From Protopterus annectens (taxonomy: Eukaryota > Chordata > Ceratodontiformes > Protopteridae): DNA of 64,000 nucleotides. Position 1 is the first letter of the stretch. Each line of letters starts with the position of its first letter. The stretch lies in NCBI RefSeq assembly GCF_019279795.1, contig NC_056738.1, forward strand, positions 474,605,287 to 474,669,286. Direction: 5' to 3'. Below are positions 34,150 to 45,773 of the stretch, piece after piece. The translations under genes and the position numbers were made by a program. Below the pieces are notes generated by a model. That model was not told where the DNA came from. It searched no databases and saw only the letters and a list, made by a program, of their open reading frames with translations.

Positions 34150-35440
34150 TTGTTAATGTGTTTGGGCGATCTTCACTGGGATACTATTTAGAGAAAATAG
34201 GCATTTGCTTCATGTCCTTCTGTTTGCAGTTGTTACTTTATTAGTAAATTTTTGGGAATCCCTGAATTTTGAAGATGTAGCAAATTTACTATCTCCTTGG
34301 CCTGTCCATTAATTTTAGGATCATTTGTAGGTGTATTTTCACCAAATTGAGCATCATTTGTTTCTTTATTTTAAGGGTACTGCACTTGGTTTACCTCTAG
34401 GAGAGGTCTGGTCACCAGCGTTTATCCTTGATATCACTACTTTTCATTCTGGAATATTTCTGGAATTTAATTTGTATCACGTGAATTATTTGCTCTGATG
34501 TTCTTTTGCTTGTCTTGATGCGATTGATAGATATTTGATTCCAAGAGCTGCGTGGCTTCATCAGTTTCTGTCACTTATTCTATGATGCAATGATTTATCA
34601 TTGCACCTAATTCCACATATGTATCCTTTAATTACAGTCTCTTATGGCACTTATAACCATATTTCCTAAAGTCTCCATTTATCATCAAATATCTGATTTG
34701 GCACATTGCTATCCTGTTTTATCACACATAAGGCCTATTTATTATCCTCATTTATTATTTTTTGGTTGTTATTTAATTTACTGGCATCTCGTGTAGTCTG
34801 CTAGTTTAACCATTGTTATTACTATGATTAATGTGTTTTCTTTAGTCTTGTTAACTAACCCTGATATTTACTTGATCCACTGTGCTGCTTTCATTTGTCA
34901 CAGATCCAGTATTTCTCTTATAGCTGCTGAGTTGCTACTGTAATTAATTTTAGATTCCCCCAATACTTGATTTTGTAATATTTATTGATTTATTAATCTG
35001 CTTCTTCCATAATGTTGCTGGCTTACTTATTTGATTCTGTTTAATGCTTTTGGCATCTTATAGCAAGGATATCTTAAGGCTTTCAGTCCATTTGGTTACA
35101 TATATCTTCCAATTTACATTTTTATCACCTATGAGAAATAGTTGGTCATTAAAAAGCATTGGATTGAGTGCATGTCCACATGGGCAGTGGGACCTCCATG
35201 CATGAAGTCATGCCTTTGCTTGTATTACCAACAGGCAGCCATGGAGTAAAACTGCCTCACTTTCTGTGCTTTATGATGCTACAGGATGTATCCATTACTA
35301 CTGATAACATTTTAGCACAGAGAACAGGATGCTGTACTTCTCTACATACATCTCAACTATCCAGATTTTTGCCTCATAGTTTGGTCTATTCCTAATAAAA
35401 TTTGTGTTTTTCTGGCCAAACACTGAGGATTGAAGTCACT
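34150..35440. other. Unassigned; one CTGATGA motif
   Basis: On the minus strand CTGATGAAGCCACGCAGCTC at about 34545-34564 resembles the start of a Penelope hammerhead, but no clear stem II partner or GAAA follows. Nothing else recognised. Confidence 0.35.
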
Positions 35441-35449
35441 ACATAAAAT

Positions 35450-36525
35450 ATACATACATACAAATATTTCAAGCATGGACATTAATGCCCTTCTAGCTTA
35501 CCAATATACCAAAACACTTGTTCCCATAATGTGTCGAGGCTATTCTTAAAGATATCTAAACTAACACTTGCTTTAATGTAATTTGGTAGGCTGTTCCATG
35601 CATCAGCTGCTCTCTCAGAGAACCAATTAGTACACCTCTCATTCTTATAGAATCTTCTACACAGGTTGTCTGATGATTCTGTACTAGTTTTTGATAATCC
35701 CCAAACATTCCCAAATTTGATTGTCTCTAAATGTCCTATATACCTAATTAAGATCTCCTCTTCAATATTTATAAGAGACACTGCACACAATCAGATATTT
35801 AAGTCTTTCATAATAAATTATATTTTCACATCCATGGATGCCCTTGGTATATTTTCGCAGTACTCTTTCCAGTTTACTCATGCTTGTTTTCTTACAAGGT
35901 TTCCATATTGTTATTCTATAGTCAAGTTTGGGTCTAATGTAAATAACAAAAAAAAATGACTTAATTATTTCTGATTTTCTAGACTTTATAAATCCTTTTA
36001 TACAACATATAGTTCAATAACTACCATTAACCAATTTGGTGATATGATTAGATGAACTCATAGCTGGAGCTACCCATATACCTAGATCCTTAAATGAGTC
36101 TACAGTTTCATTCACTGTGTGTTGTATTAAACATTAACCTTTCAATTTATGTCTCCCAAATCTCATATGCTTAGTTTTTGAGATATTTATCAGCATATTA
36201 TTCTCCTGTGCCCAAATTATCAATTTACTCAAGTTCTTTTGCAGACATGCCTTATCTGTAACACATATAATTGGTTTACCCAATTTCAGGTCACCTGCAT
36301 ATAGACTGTAGAACACCTCAGATGAAGAATTTAGGTCAGAATGATACAATCTAAACAAGTTAAGGGCCTAGGACAGAGCCCTGTAGGACACCCTGACTGT
36401 CACCAAGAGTTTCACTTGTCAAGTTGCTGTATGATACTTGCCATATCCTATTTGTAAGAACACAGCTATCCAACTTATCAAGAGTACATCAATACCTAGT
36501 TGTTCTAATTTATGGATCCATTCCT
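35450..36525 (-). pseudogene. CR1-like LINE RT fragment
   Basis: On the minus strand, LTNR-like sequence and QSGVLQGSVLGP-like sequence near 36370-36430 lead into VFYSLYAGDLKLG (36134-36358; a catalytic FADD-type box with G for the first D) and LSKLIIWAQENNMLINISKTKHM. After frameshifts the C-terminus WFSERAADAWNSLPNYIKAS with FKNSLDTLWE lies at 35482-35790. It abuts the R4-like LINE at about 36525 and may have removed that element's 3' end. Confidence 0.75.
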
Positions 36526-38281
36526 TCCTGATCAACGAGGTTCTTCCAGAAGTTTTCTATACTTGCAATTATATTTATGCATTTTCCACATTTCTTGCCT
36601 TCTCATCTGGTCCTTCACTTTATTTTCTTTCTTTTGTTTTTGACACATTCAGTTGCTGCCTGATTTTTATCTACTTCTGGTTTGGTTTCCATTCCTGCTT
36701 GATGCCGATATGCTTCTGCTAGATTAAGCAGAGAAGTTATCTTATATTTATTCTCTTCATATTTCAAAACTTTCACTACATTTGGGTCTTGTGAGGTCAG
36801 CAGATATGTGTGGAGCTCCCACAATTGCAGATCTATACATCTAATCAATTTCAAGGAGGCCTATCCCTCCTCACAGCAGGAAATATATAATCTTGGTATG
36901 CACTGATTTTTATAAATAATGTGGTGAGCATGAAGCATCCTTCTTGCTTTCCTATCTAATCTATCCAACACATTTTGGGGCCAGTCAGTCAGTCCAAAAC
37001 TGTAAGTTAGGACAGGAAGAGCAAACTGATTTATGGATTGGATTTTGTTCCTAGATGTAAAAGCTGTTTTCAGGATTAATTTAAGTCTTCTAAAGTATGC
37101 CTTACTAAGTTTTATTCGCATTTGTTCATGTTTTATTGTTGATCCTTCATCAATTCCCAAATATTTATACACTTCTTCTTGCTCAAGTTCTTTTATATCA
37201 CATTCTTTTCCCAACTGACGTTTTCTTGGTGCCGCAGTTTTCCTGCTTTAAAGGTTGCTTTTGCACATTTATCAAGACCTATTGACATTCTTATATCATC
37301 TGAAAAGGTTTTGACAACTTGCAGTTGTGCTTTCAGTTCCTCATCTGATGAGCTATACAGTTTTAAATCATCGACATAGAGAAGATGAGAAGTCTTCACA
37401 CTTTGTTGTTTTCTAGGAGCCAAATTATAGCCATAGCCTAAGGTGTTAAGTAGACAGCTTAATGGATTAAGGGCAAGACAGAATAAAAGTGGTGACAGAG
37501 AGTCACTATGGAATATCCCCCTTTGAATTTTTATCCCTGGAATAATAATTTGTCCTTTATCATTGCTAAATTGCAAAGTGGTCTGCCACTGTTTCATGGT
37601 CACTGTAACGTAGGGGTATCTTATACATTTTTAAGCATTCTTTTATCCCTGAATGTGGGATACTATCAAATATTTTTTTATAGTCAATCCACGCCATACT
37701 TATATTCTTCCCCTTTTTACAGTTTCCACTACAATGTTATTTAACAAAAAATTATCCTTTGTTCCATATGACTTTCTTTTATTGCTCTTTTGTTCTATTG
37801 CCATATTTCCATTGTCTTATAAATGACATTAAACTCTGTCAGCATCAATTCCAGTGTATAGTTTATACATTATTGGAAAGAAAGTTATTGGTCTATAGTT
37901 TTTAGGGTAGCTTGCAAGTTCACTCTTAAGCAGGTTCATTGTTTTTCCTGTTGTTAGCCAGGTTGGTGTCTGTTCATGGTGCACATATAAATAGTTGTTA
38001 CTCATGGCTAAATCTTTGACCAAAGATGTTAATACTTTTAACCAGAAGTTAGGTACTACATCTGGGCCTGGGGTTTTGCAATTGGAGGCTTTCCTTAAAT
38101 TTATTTCAATTTCTCTGGCTGTTACTTCATCTGATTTCATACCTTTAAACTTCTTATTTCTTTTACTTCTTCTATCTGTTTAGTATCTTTGTTATGTTCC
38201 ACATGATCTTCATAAATACTTCTCCAAAATATATCTATTTCTTCTTTTTTGGTGGTCTTTCAATTCCTTTTACCTTGTTTC

Positions 38282-38286
38282 CCAAC
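38282..38286 (+). repeat. Retroviral target duplication, left
   Basis: CCAAC before the 5' LTR, repeated at 43445-43449 after the 3' LTR. Copy A has the unoccupied site TTCCCAATTCTCTATAAAAC near 11790-11810. Confidence 0.85.
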
Positions 38287-38712
38287 TGTAGTAAGAATCT
38301 TTGTGTTCAACATCTTTTATCATGTATAGTAAGGGTTAAAATGTGAAACTGCATTGCGTGCAAAGAAATAAGCTAAAATAATTTGTTTTTCTTGTAAAGA
38401 TTTGCTGACCAAAGAGGAATGCACAGATGATACCTTGATCCAGGCACAAGCTTATCTTGTGCCTGACCTCTGACCATCTAAGGCTCCAGGATGTGAATTT
38501 ATAGCTTTGAGTGAAATTCCTTGTCTAGTAACCAGCCACTGTGTACGTGCAGGAGAGGGTATAAAAACCCATGTGAAATGTACAGAATTTAGACTGCTGA
38601 CATACCATGTACTTTATAGCATGTCTCCATGCATGTAAAATAAACCTTTTTTGCTTATTTTTATCTGTGTGATTCTTCCAGTATATGTTAAGAGTATTAA
38701 AATCTTTTGACA
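38287..38712 (+). repeat. 5' LTR
   Basis: Begins TGTAGTAAG and ends TTTTGACA, giving TG...CA ends. The TATA box TATAAAA is at 38560-38566 and AATAAA at 38639-38644, so U3, R and U5 are all present. 426 bp, two single-base indels shorter than the 3' LTR. Confidence 0.97.
38560..38566 (+). promoter_or_regulatory. TATA box of the 5' LTR
   Basis: TATAAAA inside GGGTATAAAAACCC, about 75 bp before the poly(A) signal. Conserved at 43292-43298 in the 3' LTR. Confidence 0.8.
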
Positions 38713-38716
38713 TTTC

Positions 38717-38734
38717 TGGCGCCCAAGACCATGG
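38717..38734 (+). promoter_or_regulatory. Primer binding site (tRNA-Lys-like)
   Basis: TGGCGCCCAA begins four bases after the 5' LTR. These ten bases match the start of lysine-tRNA primer sites. The following GACCATGG departs from the known Lys sites, so the exact tRNA is uncertain. Confidence 0.65.
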
Positions 38735-39050
38735 GGCCACCTCTTCACGGTACGAATCGCATAAGAGGGACTGAAAAACCTGTACAGGAAGGGGAGAACG
38801 AATCTCGGGCTCCCTTGAACGGAAAGACCTCCGATGAAGAAGTCGTAAGTAGAGGCCAGTCACTCTTAGATTCGATCCATGGGACGGTGACGAACGGGGC
38901 GGAAGATCCGCAGTAAGGTAAGCTTTTTCATTTATAAAAGTACTTTTTTTTAAGGGACTAGTCATAAAGGAATTTCTTTTGTTTAAACTTTACAAAAGAC
39001 TGGTAGAGATCTCAGGAAAAGGAAAACAGTTTTTCTTTTAAATAAGAAAA

Positions 39051-40529
39051 ATGGGAATAGGAAGCAGTTGTTGTGCTAGTAAGGGCTGCTTAAATAAAAG
39101 GACTGAAGATGAGGAATATATGTTTAAATTACATCCAAAAAACTTAAAATACATAAAAAAATGGAAGACAAATTATGGGTTTAGTGGTAACTTAAATAGA
39201 TCAGAATGTCAAAATTTGGTGAGAGATCTGCGTAGGGACGCAGGAGGCAAAATTAAAAATCAAGTGAAGATGGGATTCCCTCAAGCACAGAAATGGTTAG
39301 AAGAAGCTAATAAGAGACATAGGGAACAGTTTTCGAATAAGGGAAGTGGTGGCTCGAGTGCAAAAGATACATTTTTCATCCAAAAGGATGATAATGAAAC
39401 ATCTGCCATCTGTCGCAAGGCGACAGTCCCACCCTTATATCCAGATCCGGAAACCCTTAAAACCAGTCCACCTCAGTATCAGGAAAGTGAAGAAGTAAGC
39501 CAAAGCAAAACCATACCTCCCGTAGTTTTACAGAAACAGGTGGATGACACTTTGGACCTACGAACCCGTAGTATAGGCAAATCAGAATGGAAACAAAAGG
39601 AAGCCAAAGTCAATTCGGCGTCCACAGAGTATCCCCTCATAGAAGTTGCAAATCCGCAAGCGGGTACGTCTGGACAGGGTCCCACCATTTTAGTCTATCG
39701 ACCCTGGACGTGGGAAGACATTCAAAAAGCCGTAGAAGGAATACCACACCCTAGGTTAGATATGACCAAGTTTTGTGAGGACGTCGCAGGCATGATAGAA
39801 AGTTATAAGCTAAATGCCGTAGAGTTGGAACAAGTAGTTTGACAAATTTTGGGTCCCGATTGGCACTTGGTCTGTGGGGACTGGGATCCCATAACCAGAG
39901 TAGACAATAAACCACTTGCCCACAATTCGGACTCATACCAAAAGCAGGTCAAGGATTTACTAGACTGTATTTTGGACAAATGGAAGCCTAGGGCAGACTG
40001 GACCTGTATCAATAGATGTGTACAAGCAGATGATGAAAAAGTAGACAACTATTTGCAGTGACTTACCCAGTGCTTTGATAACTATAGTGGTATGCAAAAA
40101 GAAATAGATCAGTCAAAAGACTCCTCATATGAACAACAACTAAAAAATGCCTTTTTAAAAGGGTGTAAAAGTGCTATTAGCAACTTTGTCCAAAAGCATA
40201 TGATAGATCATCGGACGGCACGTCTGCAGCCCCTACTGGAGTATGCAAGACACGCAGAAAAATATTTAGAAGAAAAGAAAAGAAAATAAGCTCAAACCTT
40301 TACGGTGAGTGAAGATGGGACACTTATGCTACTGCAAGGTCCGACTAACAGGGTTAGAGGAAGAGGCAGAGGCAGGGGTAGAGGAAGAGGGAATGTGGGA
40401 CATTCCGAAGACTATGAAGGCAGGCAAAAAAGAGGGGAATGTTTCAAATGTGGTAAAAAGGGACATTTTGCGAGGGATTGCCGGTCTTCAGAAAAAAATA
40501 AAACCACCCCAGATCATGGGTCAGCATGA
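39051..40529 (+). pseudogene. gag: gag with internal stops
   Basis: The ATG at 39051 gives MGIGSS, an N-myristoylation-type start for matrix. A proline-rich middle (PPLYPDPE at about 39430) and a capsid-like region with RPWTWEDIQKAVEGIPHPR follow. The nucleocapsid end has an Arg-Gly run (about 40356-40391) and a CX2CX4HX4C zinc knuckle, CFKCGKKGHFARDC, at 40440-40481. All parts stay in one frame, interrupted by stops at 39840, 40059 and 40287; a further stop at 40527 ends the listed span. No frameshift is seen. Gag would form the particle core. The Arg-Gly run next to a single knuckle is a notable nucleocapsid layout. Confidence 0.88.
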
Positions 40530-41504
40530 CTATATGATGGTGGTGGAGGTGAATCAGACCCGGATAAAGAGGCTGATTGGCCAGAATCAATAAGGCAGAG
40601 TGAAGAGGAAGATTTTGAGGACGTAAACGAAGAGGGTTAGGGAGAATGTGCAGGATGGGAGAATGAAATGACTGATTTTTCAGAAGAAGGCAAATATCAG
40701 GTTGTTAATTTAACAGTGCTGGCTGTAACTATGCAGCTAGAAGCACAACCAATAATCACACTTCATGTAAAGGGTAAAGATGTAGAATTTTTGTGTGATT
40801 CAGGGGCCTCCAGGACCCTGCTAAAAAACTCTGCAGTGCCATCCGATGTAACTTCTGATGACTATGTATTAGTCAAGGCAGCAAATGGCACACATTTCGT
40901 GAACCAAGTTATTCAAAAGCTGGCCGCCGTTTTTCAGATCGAGTTACAACATCACTGTGCCTACCACCCACAGTCAGCAGGGTTGGTTGAACGCCATAAT
41001 GGCATTCTCAAAGGCAAGTTACGTAAACTCATGGCCGAGACACATCAGTCTTGGATAAACTGCTTACCTCTGGCACTCCTGTCCATGCGTACCACTCCCA
41101 CCTCAAAAGGGGTCACACCATTTGAACTATTATACAGGAGACCTTATTACGTCCCGCAGTGGCAAAATCTTTTGCCTGCGGAACGTGAGGGGGGTGAAGA
41201 GATAGCAGATTACATGAGGAAATTGTTGCTGACCAGAACTAACATTTCTCTAACGAATGATTGCTTTTCAGATCAGAATAACAACAGGATCCTGGAAGTG
41301 GAACCAGGAAATTGGATCTGGGTTAAAATTGTCAAGAGGAAAAACTTGGCCTCGCCAAAGTGGGAAGGTCCATACCAGGTTTTGATTGCAACACCTACAA
41401 CAATCCGAATAAAAGAAAGAACATCATGGATCCATCTGACACACTGTAAACTGGTAAAACAGTTTGAACTGGACAAAAACTTGAGTTCCCCTGAGGAACA
41501 CTGA
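40530..41504 (+). pseudogene. pol: pro-pol remnant: protease fused in frame to the integrase C-terminal half
   Basis: Same frame as gag, with a stop near 40639 and an open frame from 40668 to 41504. The protease active site DSGA (inside FLCDSGASRTLL) is at about 40797-40808. At about 40885 the sequence passes directly from protease (VLVKAANG) into the integrase core (THFVNQVIQ). Everything between, namely the rest of protease, RT, RNase H, the integrase zinc domain and the first catalytic aspartates, is missing. The integrase part keeps HPQSAGLVERHNG, with the catalytic Glu, and the GPY/F motif WEGPYQVL. The joint keeps the frame. An enzymatically complete polymerase is absent. Confidence 0.9.
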
Positions 41505-41521
41505 TTAGTAGTAATCTTGTT

Positions 41522-42976
41522 TTGTATGAATATCTGACTATTGTAGCAATGCAGAGAAATACCAGAAGGGAACAGCCCTTCCCACAAAAGCATTTCAAAA
41601 TAATTTTGTTGTTAATAGGTGTGATTGTTACTTTTCTGTTTTGGCCGTTTTTATTTTCAGACAAGACTGGCCAAGTAAAGAGAGATGAGAATACGGCTTG
41701 GCATCCGTTTTTTAATACATATCAAGCTATTAAGTATGCATATGCTCTATCTTTTAATGTTTCAAATTGTTGGATATGCACGGCTATCCCTACTGTACAT
41801 GGTGGTCTAATGTTAGGTACAGTCCCTTTGGGGGCAAATGATACATGGACTAATTTACTATTTGAAACTTCAAATGTAGCCTTGAAGGATAAAATAGCAT
41901 TACCCCTCATGGGTCGCCAGAATGGAACTGTATGTTTTCAAAAGTCTGGCAAGATCAAGGTTGGATGGAGTCAGTGTAATGTAACAATAATTCATAACTG
42001 TACAATAGATGGGCACTGTGCAATGAGTTTCAAGCCTATAAGAGTGCTTGTTAATAGTACAGGGCTTATTAATGGCACAAGTTTCTTTGAAAAAAATTTA
42101 TCTGTGTATGATCTTTTGTTTAAAGGGCTGCAAGACAAAGGAAATCACTCTGTTCCAGTCAATATTACACTTAAAGTAAATGATTGTTATTTTATCTGTG
42201 GTAGAAAAGCATACACATGGTTACCAAAGAATTGGTCAGGCAGTTGCTTTTTGGGTTATTTAGCACCAGCTATAAGACATACATTTTCTCTTCTCCAAGG
42301 TAAAATATGAAATGTATGTGCTGTTGATAAACCTGTTAATCCCATAGGTAACGTTGATGCATCCTGGATCTATCACCACGATTTGGCCCATAGTAGCAAC
42401 AAGGGGCTATCACACATGGACTTGGGCGATGATGTTATTTCCTGGGATGGTATTCTTTCAGCTTATGGGACAGTAAAATCCATTTGGGAGCTCAGAAAAC
42501 TGTCAAAATTGTTAGAAACTCTGAGCAATGCAACTTTTTCTGCGCTAGAATTGGTGACGGATGAGTTAACTGCAATGAGGACTGTAGTGTTGCAGAATCA
42601 TATGGCACTCGATTTCACCCTAGCGGTGAAAGGAGGTACTTATGCTCTTATCCAGGAGGAGTGGTGTTCATTCATCCCAGATAATGAACATGATATTGAC
42701 AGTCATTTAGAGATCCCACAACAAGTTTCTGAACTTACAAAACCAGGACAGAATCCATTAACTGACTTTTTCCAAAATTGGTTTGGAAATTGGGGAACAG
42801 TACTTATGAATGTCTTAATTGCTATATGTGTTGGTGCCATTATATTCCTACTGTTGGGTTGTTGCTGTATTCCTTGCATCTGTATGATAATATCAAATGT
42901 ATTGTCTGCCAATGCAACTAAAGCTTATTATTCTGAATATACAGAACACGAGTCATGTGAAAAACTGTATGAATAA
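41522..42976 (+). pseudogene. env: env, one internal stop
   Basis: In one frame with a single stop at 42308-42310. Surface part: a hydrophobic leader (FKIILLLIGVIVTFLF) about 25 residues in, then a CXXC motif CWIC and several N-glycosylation sites. Transmembrane part: a heptad-rich region (WELRKLSKLLETLSNATF), the immunosuppressive-type segment beginning LQNHMALDF, a membrane anchor (NVLIAICVGAIIFLLLGCC) and a short tail ending at TAA. The usual CX6CC motif is not intact: only the last cysteine position is kept, in EEWCSF. No basic furin-type cleavage site was seen. Layout and motifs are gamma-type. Confidence 0.88.
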
Positions 42977-43006
42977 AATGTATTACTGATGATACAAAGT
43001 GTTGTT

Positions 43007-43016
43007 AGGGGGGAAA
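43007..43016 (+). promoter_or_regulatory. Polypurine tract
   Basis: AGGGGGGAAA lies directly before the 3' LTR, where plus-strand DNA synthesis is primed. Confidence 0.9.
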
Positions 43017-43444
43017 TGTAGTAAGAATCTTTGTGTTCAACATTTTTGTATCATGTATAGTAAGGGTTAAAATGTGAAACTGCATTGCATGCAAAGAAAT
43101 AAGCTAAAATAATTTGTTTTTCTTGTAAAGGATTTGCTGACCAAAGAGGAATGCACAGATGATACCTTGATCCAGGCACAAGCTTATCTTGTGCCTGTCC
43201 TCTGACCATCTAAAGCTCCAGGATGTGAATTTATAGCTTTGAGTGAAATTCCTTGTCTAGTAACCAGCCACTGTGTACGTGCAGGAGAGGGTATAAAAAC
43301 CCATATGAAATGTACAGAATTTAGACTGCTGACATACCATGTACTTTGTAGCATGTCTCCATGCATGTAAAATAAACCTTTTTTGCTTATTTTTATCTGC
43401 GTGATTCTTCCAGTATATGTTAAGAGTATTAAAATCTTTTGACA
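43017..43444 (+). repeat. 3' LTR
   Basis: 428 bp, TG...CA, with TATAAAA at 43292-43298 and AATAAA at 43371-43376. It is followed by the target duplication CCAAC at 43445-43449 and by R4-like LINE sequence. Confidence 0.97.
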
Positions 43445-45204
43445 CCAACTATCTATAAAACTTTTTTGGGTCATCAATAAATTGCTTATTTTGTACTTTT
43501 CCTTTATATTTATCTGTGTACCCTCTAAGTTTTTCCACATGTGCTGAGATTTTTAGCATTTTATTTGCGATAGTGCATGATAGATCCTGGTCTGTTCTAA
43601 TATTGCACAATGCTTTTATTATGTCTATCTTTCTTAGTATTTTTGTTCATCTGTTCCCTCTTCTATATTCTTCTAACTGTGACACTTCTTGTCTTAATTG
43701 CTTTATAGTTTTCTCTTTTCGATACTTCCATGATGGTATTCGATTTTTCCCCTTCCTTTCCCTCACTACCCTGTGTTCTTGCAGTAGGACTTTATCAGTT
43801 ATTAATTTAGCTGCACAGTAATATATCCTGCTCACTTCTGTTATATCGTATGGATCTCTAGGGACAGTTCTAATTACTGCGTTCATTTATTTTATCAAAC
43901 TTTGGACTTTTTGGGTTTTATTGATGTTCTGCAGTCTATTTCCTTAATTAATCTTAATATGTCTATCTATCTCTATTAAATCAAGCAACTTTTCTCTTAG
44001 CTTGTTTTCCTCTAAATCGAGGGCACATTTTTTATTTTCCATTTCCTGTGGCCATTCTTTAGAAAGTTCTTTAGCATCTTCCTGTGGCACATTCTCTTCA
44101 ATTTCATCCCGTGCCTTCAGTTGCTCTGTCATATGGGGACTTACTTGCCTATCACTCCTCAACATTGTCAGTTTCCACAGTTTCCTGTTCCTTCCCTTAA
44201 TGTCCAGGTTCCAGTGAACATTTATACTGTTTCCTGTGGAAGGCTCCAAAATATCTACATATGGCACCTGACCAATTGCTCCCCATTCCACTGGTTTCCC
44301 CTTAATTTGGGTATCCATTGCTCTATCCTGTTGTGGTACTTTCTGAATTAGATTTTCTACATTGCTAATCTCCTTTTCTACTTTTCTTCTTTGACTTCTT
44401 ATTTTTTGTATTGTAAAGTTTTCCATGTCCAGATTTCTTTGCCTGTATTTCTCTTTGAATATCTTTGGTGCTGCTCTTTTTGTATTGTTTGGTTTTGCTT
44501 TCTCCTTTGCATAAATATTATACCATATTAAATCTCTTTTTATTTCCTATGTCCATATTTCTTCTTCAGATGTCTCCTGATCTTTCTGCTTCTCCTTACT
44601 TTGTGGACTCGCTCCATCTTGCTGTGATGTAACCTGTGTTAGACCTTCTACACCAAACCCTTCATTTTCACAGGCACTCCATAACTTCACCTTATATTTT
44701 TTTAACCTCTACTTTACTAATCTTCTTTTCTACATTCCCTCTTTGTGATATTATTTTCTTTACTGTGACATTTTCCGTATCTGGATTCCTTTGCCTGTGT
44801 TTCTCTTTGAATATCTCTGGGGTTGCTTTTTTTATATTGATTAATTTGGCTTTTTCCTTTACATAAATATTGCACCATATGAAATTTATCTTTCTTTCTC
44901 ATGTTCATATTTCTTTTTTATACTTTTCAAAAATCTCTGTGTTTTGTTGTTTATATTTTTCACACTTCCTCAGATGCTTCTTTTTCCAAATAGATCAATG
45001 TTTCCTGATCTATATATTTTTTCACAAATCTGTTGTATTAATGAATACATATTTTTATTTGAAGTTTCTGACAGTTTTTCTTATGGAAGTATTTTTCTTT
45101 GCTCTGATTTCTCTCTTAATCATTTTGTATATTTTGTGTCTGGAAATTCTGGGCTTTCTGCATAACAATACATAATTTCTTTCTTATCCTCAATAGTCCA
45201 CTTT

Positions 45205-45525
45205 GGGCAGCCACGGTGGCACAGCGGTTTGCATTGCCCCCTCACAGCAAGAAGTTCTCTGGTTTGATCCTTGGCTGGGGTAACTTCTATGCAGAGTCTG
45301 CATGTCCTCCCTGTGGTCATGTGGGTTTCCTCCCACATCCCAAAAACATGCTGTAGGTGGATTGGAAACTCTGAATTGGCCCTAGGTGTGCATGCATGTG
45401 TGTGCCTTCTATGGAAGGTTGGGCGATGGGCTGGCAATTTGACACCATAAAACTCCACAGCCAATTATGAGTGGACAGGTGATCTGCTGTGGTGACCCCT
45501 AACCGGGAAAAGCCAAAAGAAGAAG
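45205..45525 (+). mobile_element. Complete tRNA-derived SINE with RTE-type 3' tail
   Basis: The head GGGCAGCCACGGTGGCACAG, CGGTTTGCATTG (A box) and GGTTTGATCCTTGG (B box) are followed by a body with CTATGCAGAGTCTGCATGTC. The tail reads GATCTGCTGTGGTGACCCCT, AACCGGGAAAAGCC, AAAAGAAGAAG. That tail matches the last 45 bases of the RTE LINE at 8256-8302. A perfect 19-bp duplication ATCCTCAATAGTCCACTTT flanks it (45186-45204 and 45526-45544). R4-like copy A shows the empty site at about 13935. 321 bp. Confidence 0.95.
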
Positions 45526-45773
45526 ATCCTCAATAGTCCACTTTATTGTCTTTATGGCTCTTATTTGGCCTATCAGTTTTTGTGATTTTTGTGAGCTACT
45601 ACTTCCCTCTACAAGGGGGGCCATCCTCCCCCTGGACATGGCCTGGCCCCATTGTAGGAATGTTTCCATATTTTGACAATTCTACACTGTCATCTTTTCC
45701 AGTCCTGGCACCAGTGTGCCTACTAGGATTGGGCACTTTTTTTTCTTGGGTCTTGTGAACCCAGCTATCTTTT

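Larger units (their letters stand above)
38287..43444 (+). mobile_element. Endogenous retrovirus, class I (gamma/epsilon-like), internally deleted
   Basis: Provirus with paired LTRs, lysine-tRNA-like primer site, gag, a fused protease-integrase remnant, env, polypurine tract and a 5-bp target duplication. Gag and pol share one frame, as in gammaretroviruses, and the integrase has the GPY/F end. RT, RNase H and the front of integrase are deleted. Gag has internal stops and env has one. It cannot be autonomous. The LTRs differ by 7 substitutions and 2 single-base indels over 426-428 bp, so it is a fairly recent insertion compared with the LINE it interrupts. Confidence 0.95.

Noticed and set aside
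33607..34191. 194-residue ORF as a repeat protein gene
   Set aside because: It is the 57-bp minisatellite read through. Both strands are open, codon choice shows no constraint, and copies with indels shift the frame.
34540..34566. Hammerhead at 34.5 kb
   Set aside because: CTGATGAAGCC is present on the minus strand, but no stem II partner or GAAA follows at the expected distance.
43184..43540. 118-residue minus-strand ORF across the 3' LTR
   Set aside because: It joins LTR antisense sequence to LINE sequence by chance. The parallel ORF in the 5' LTR region (38525-38965) is likewise antisense.
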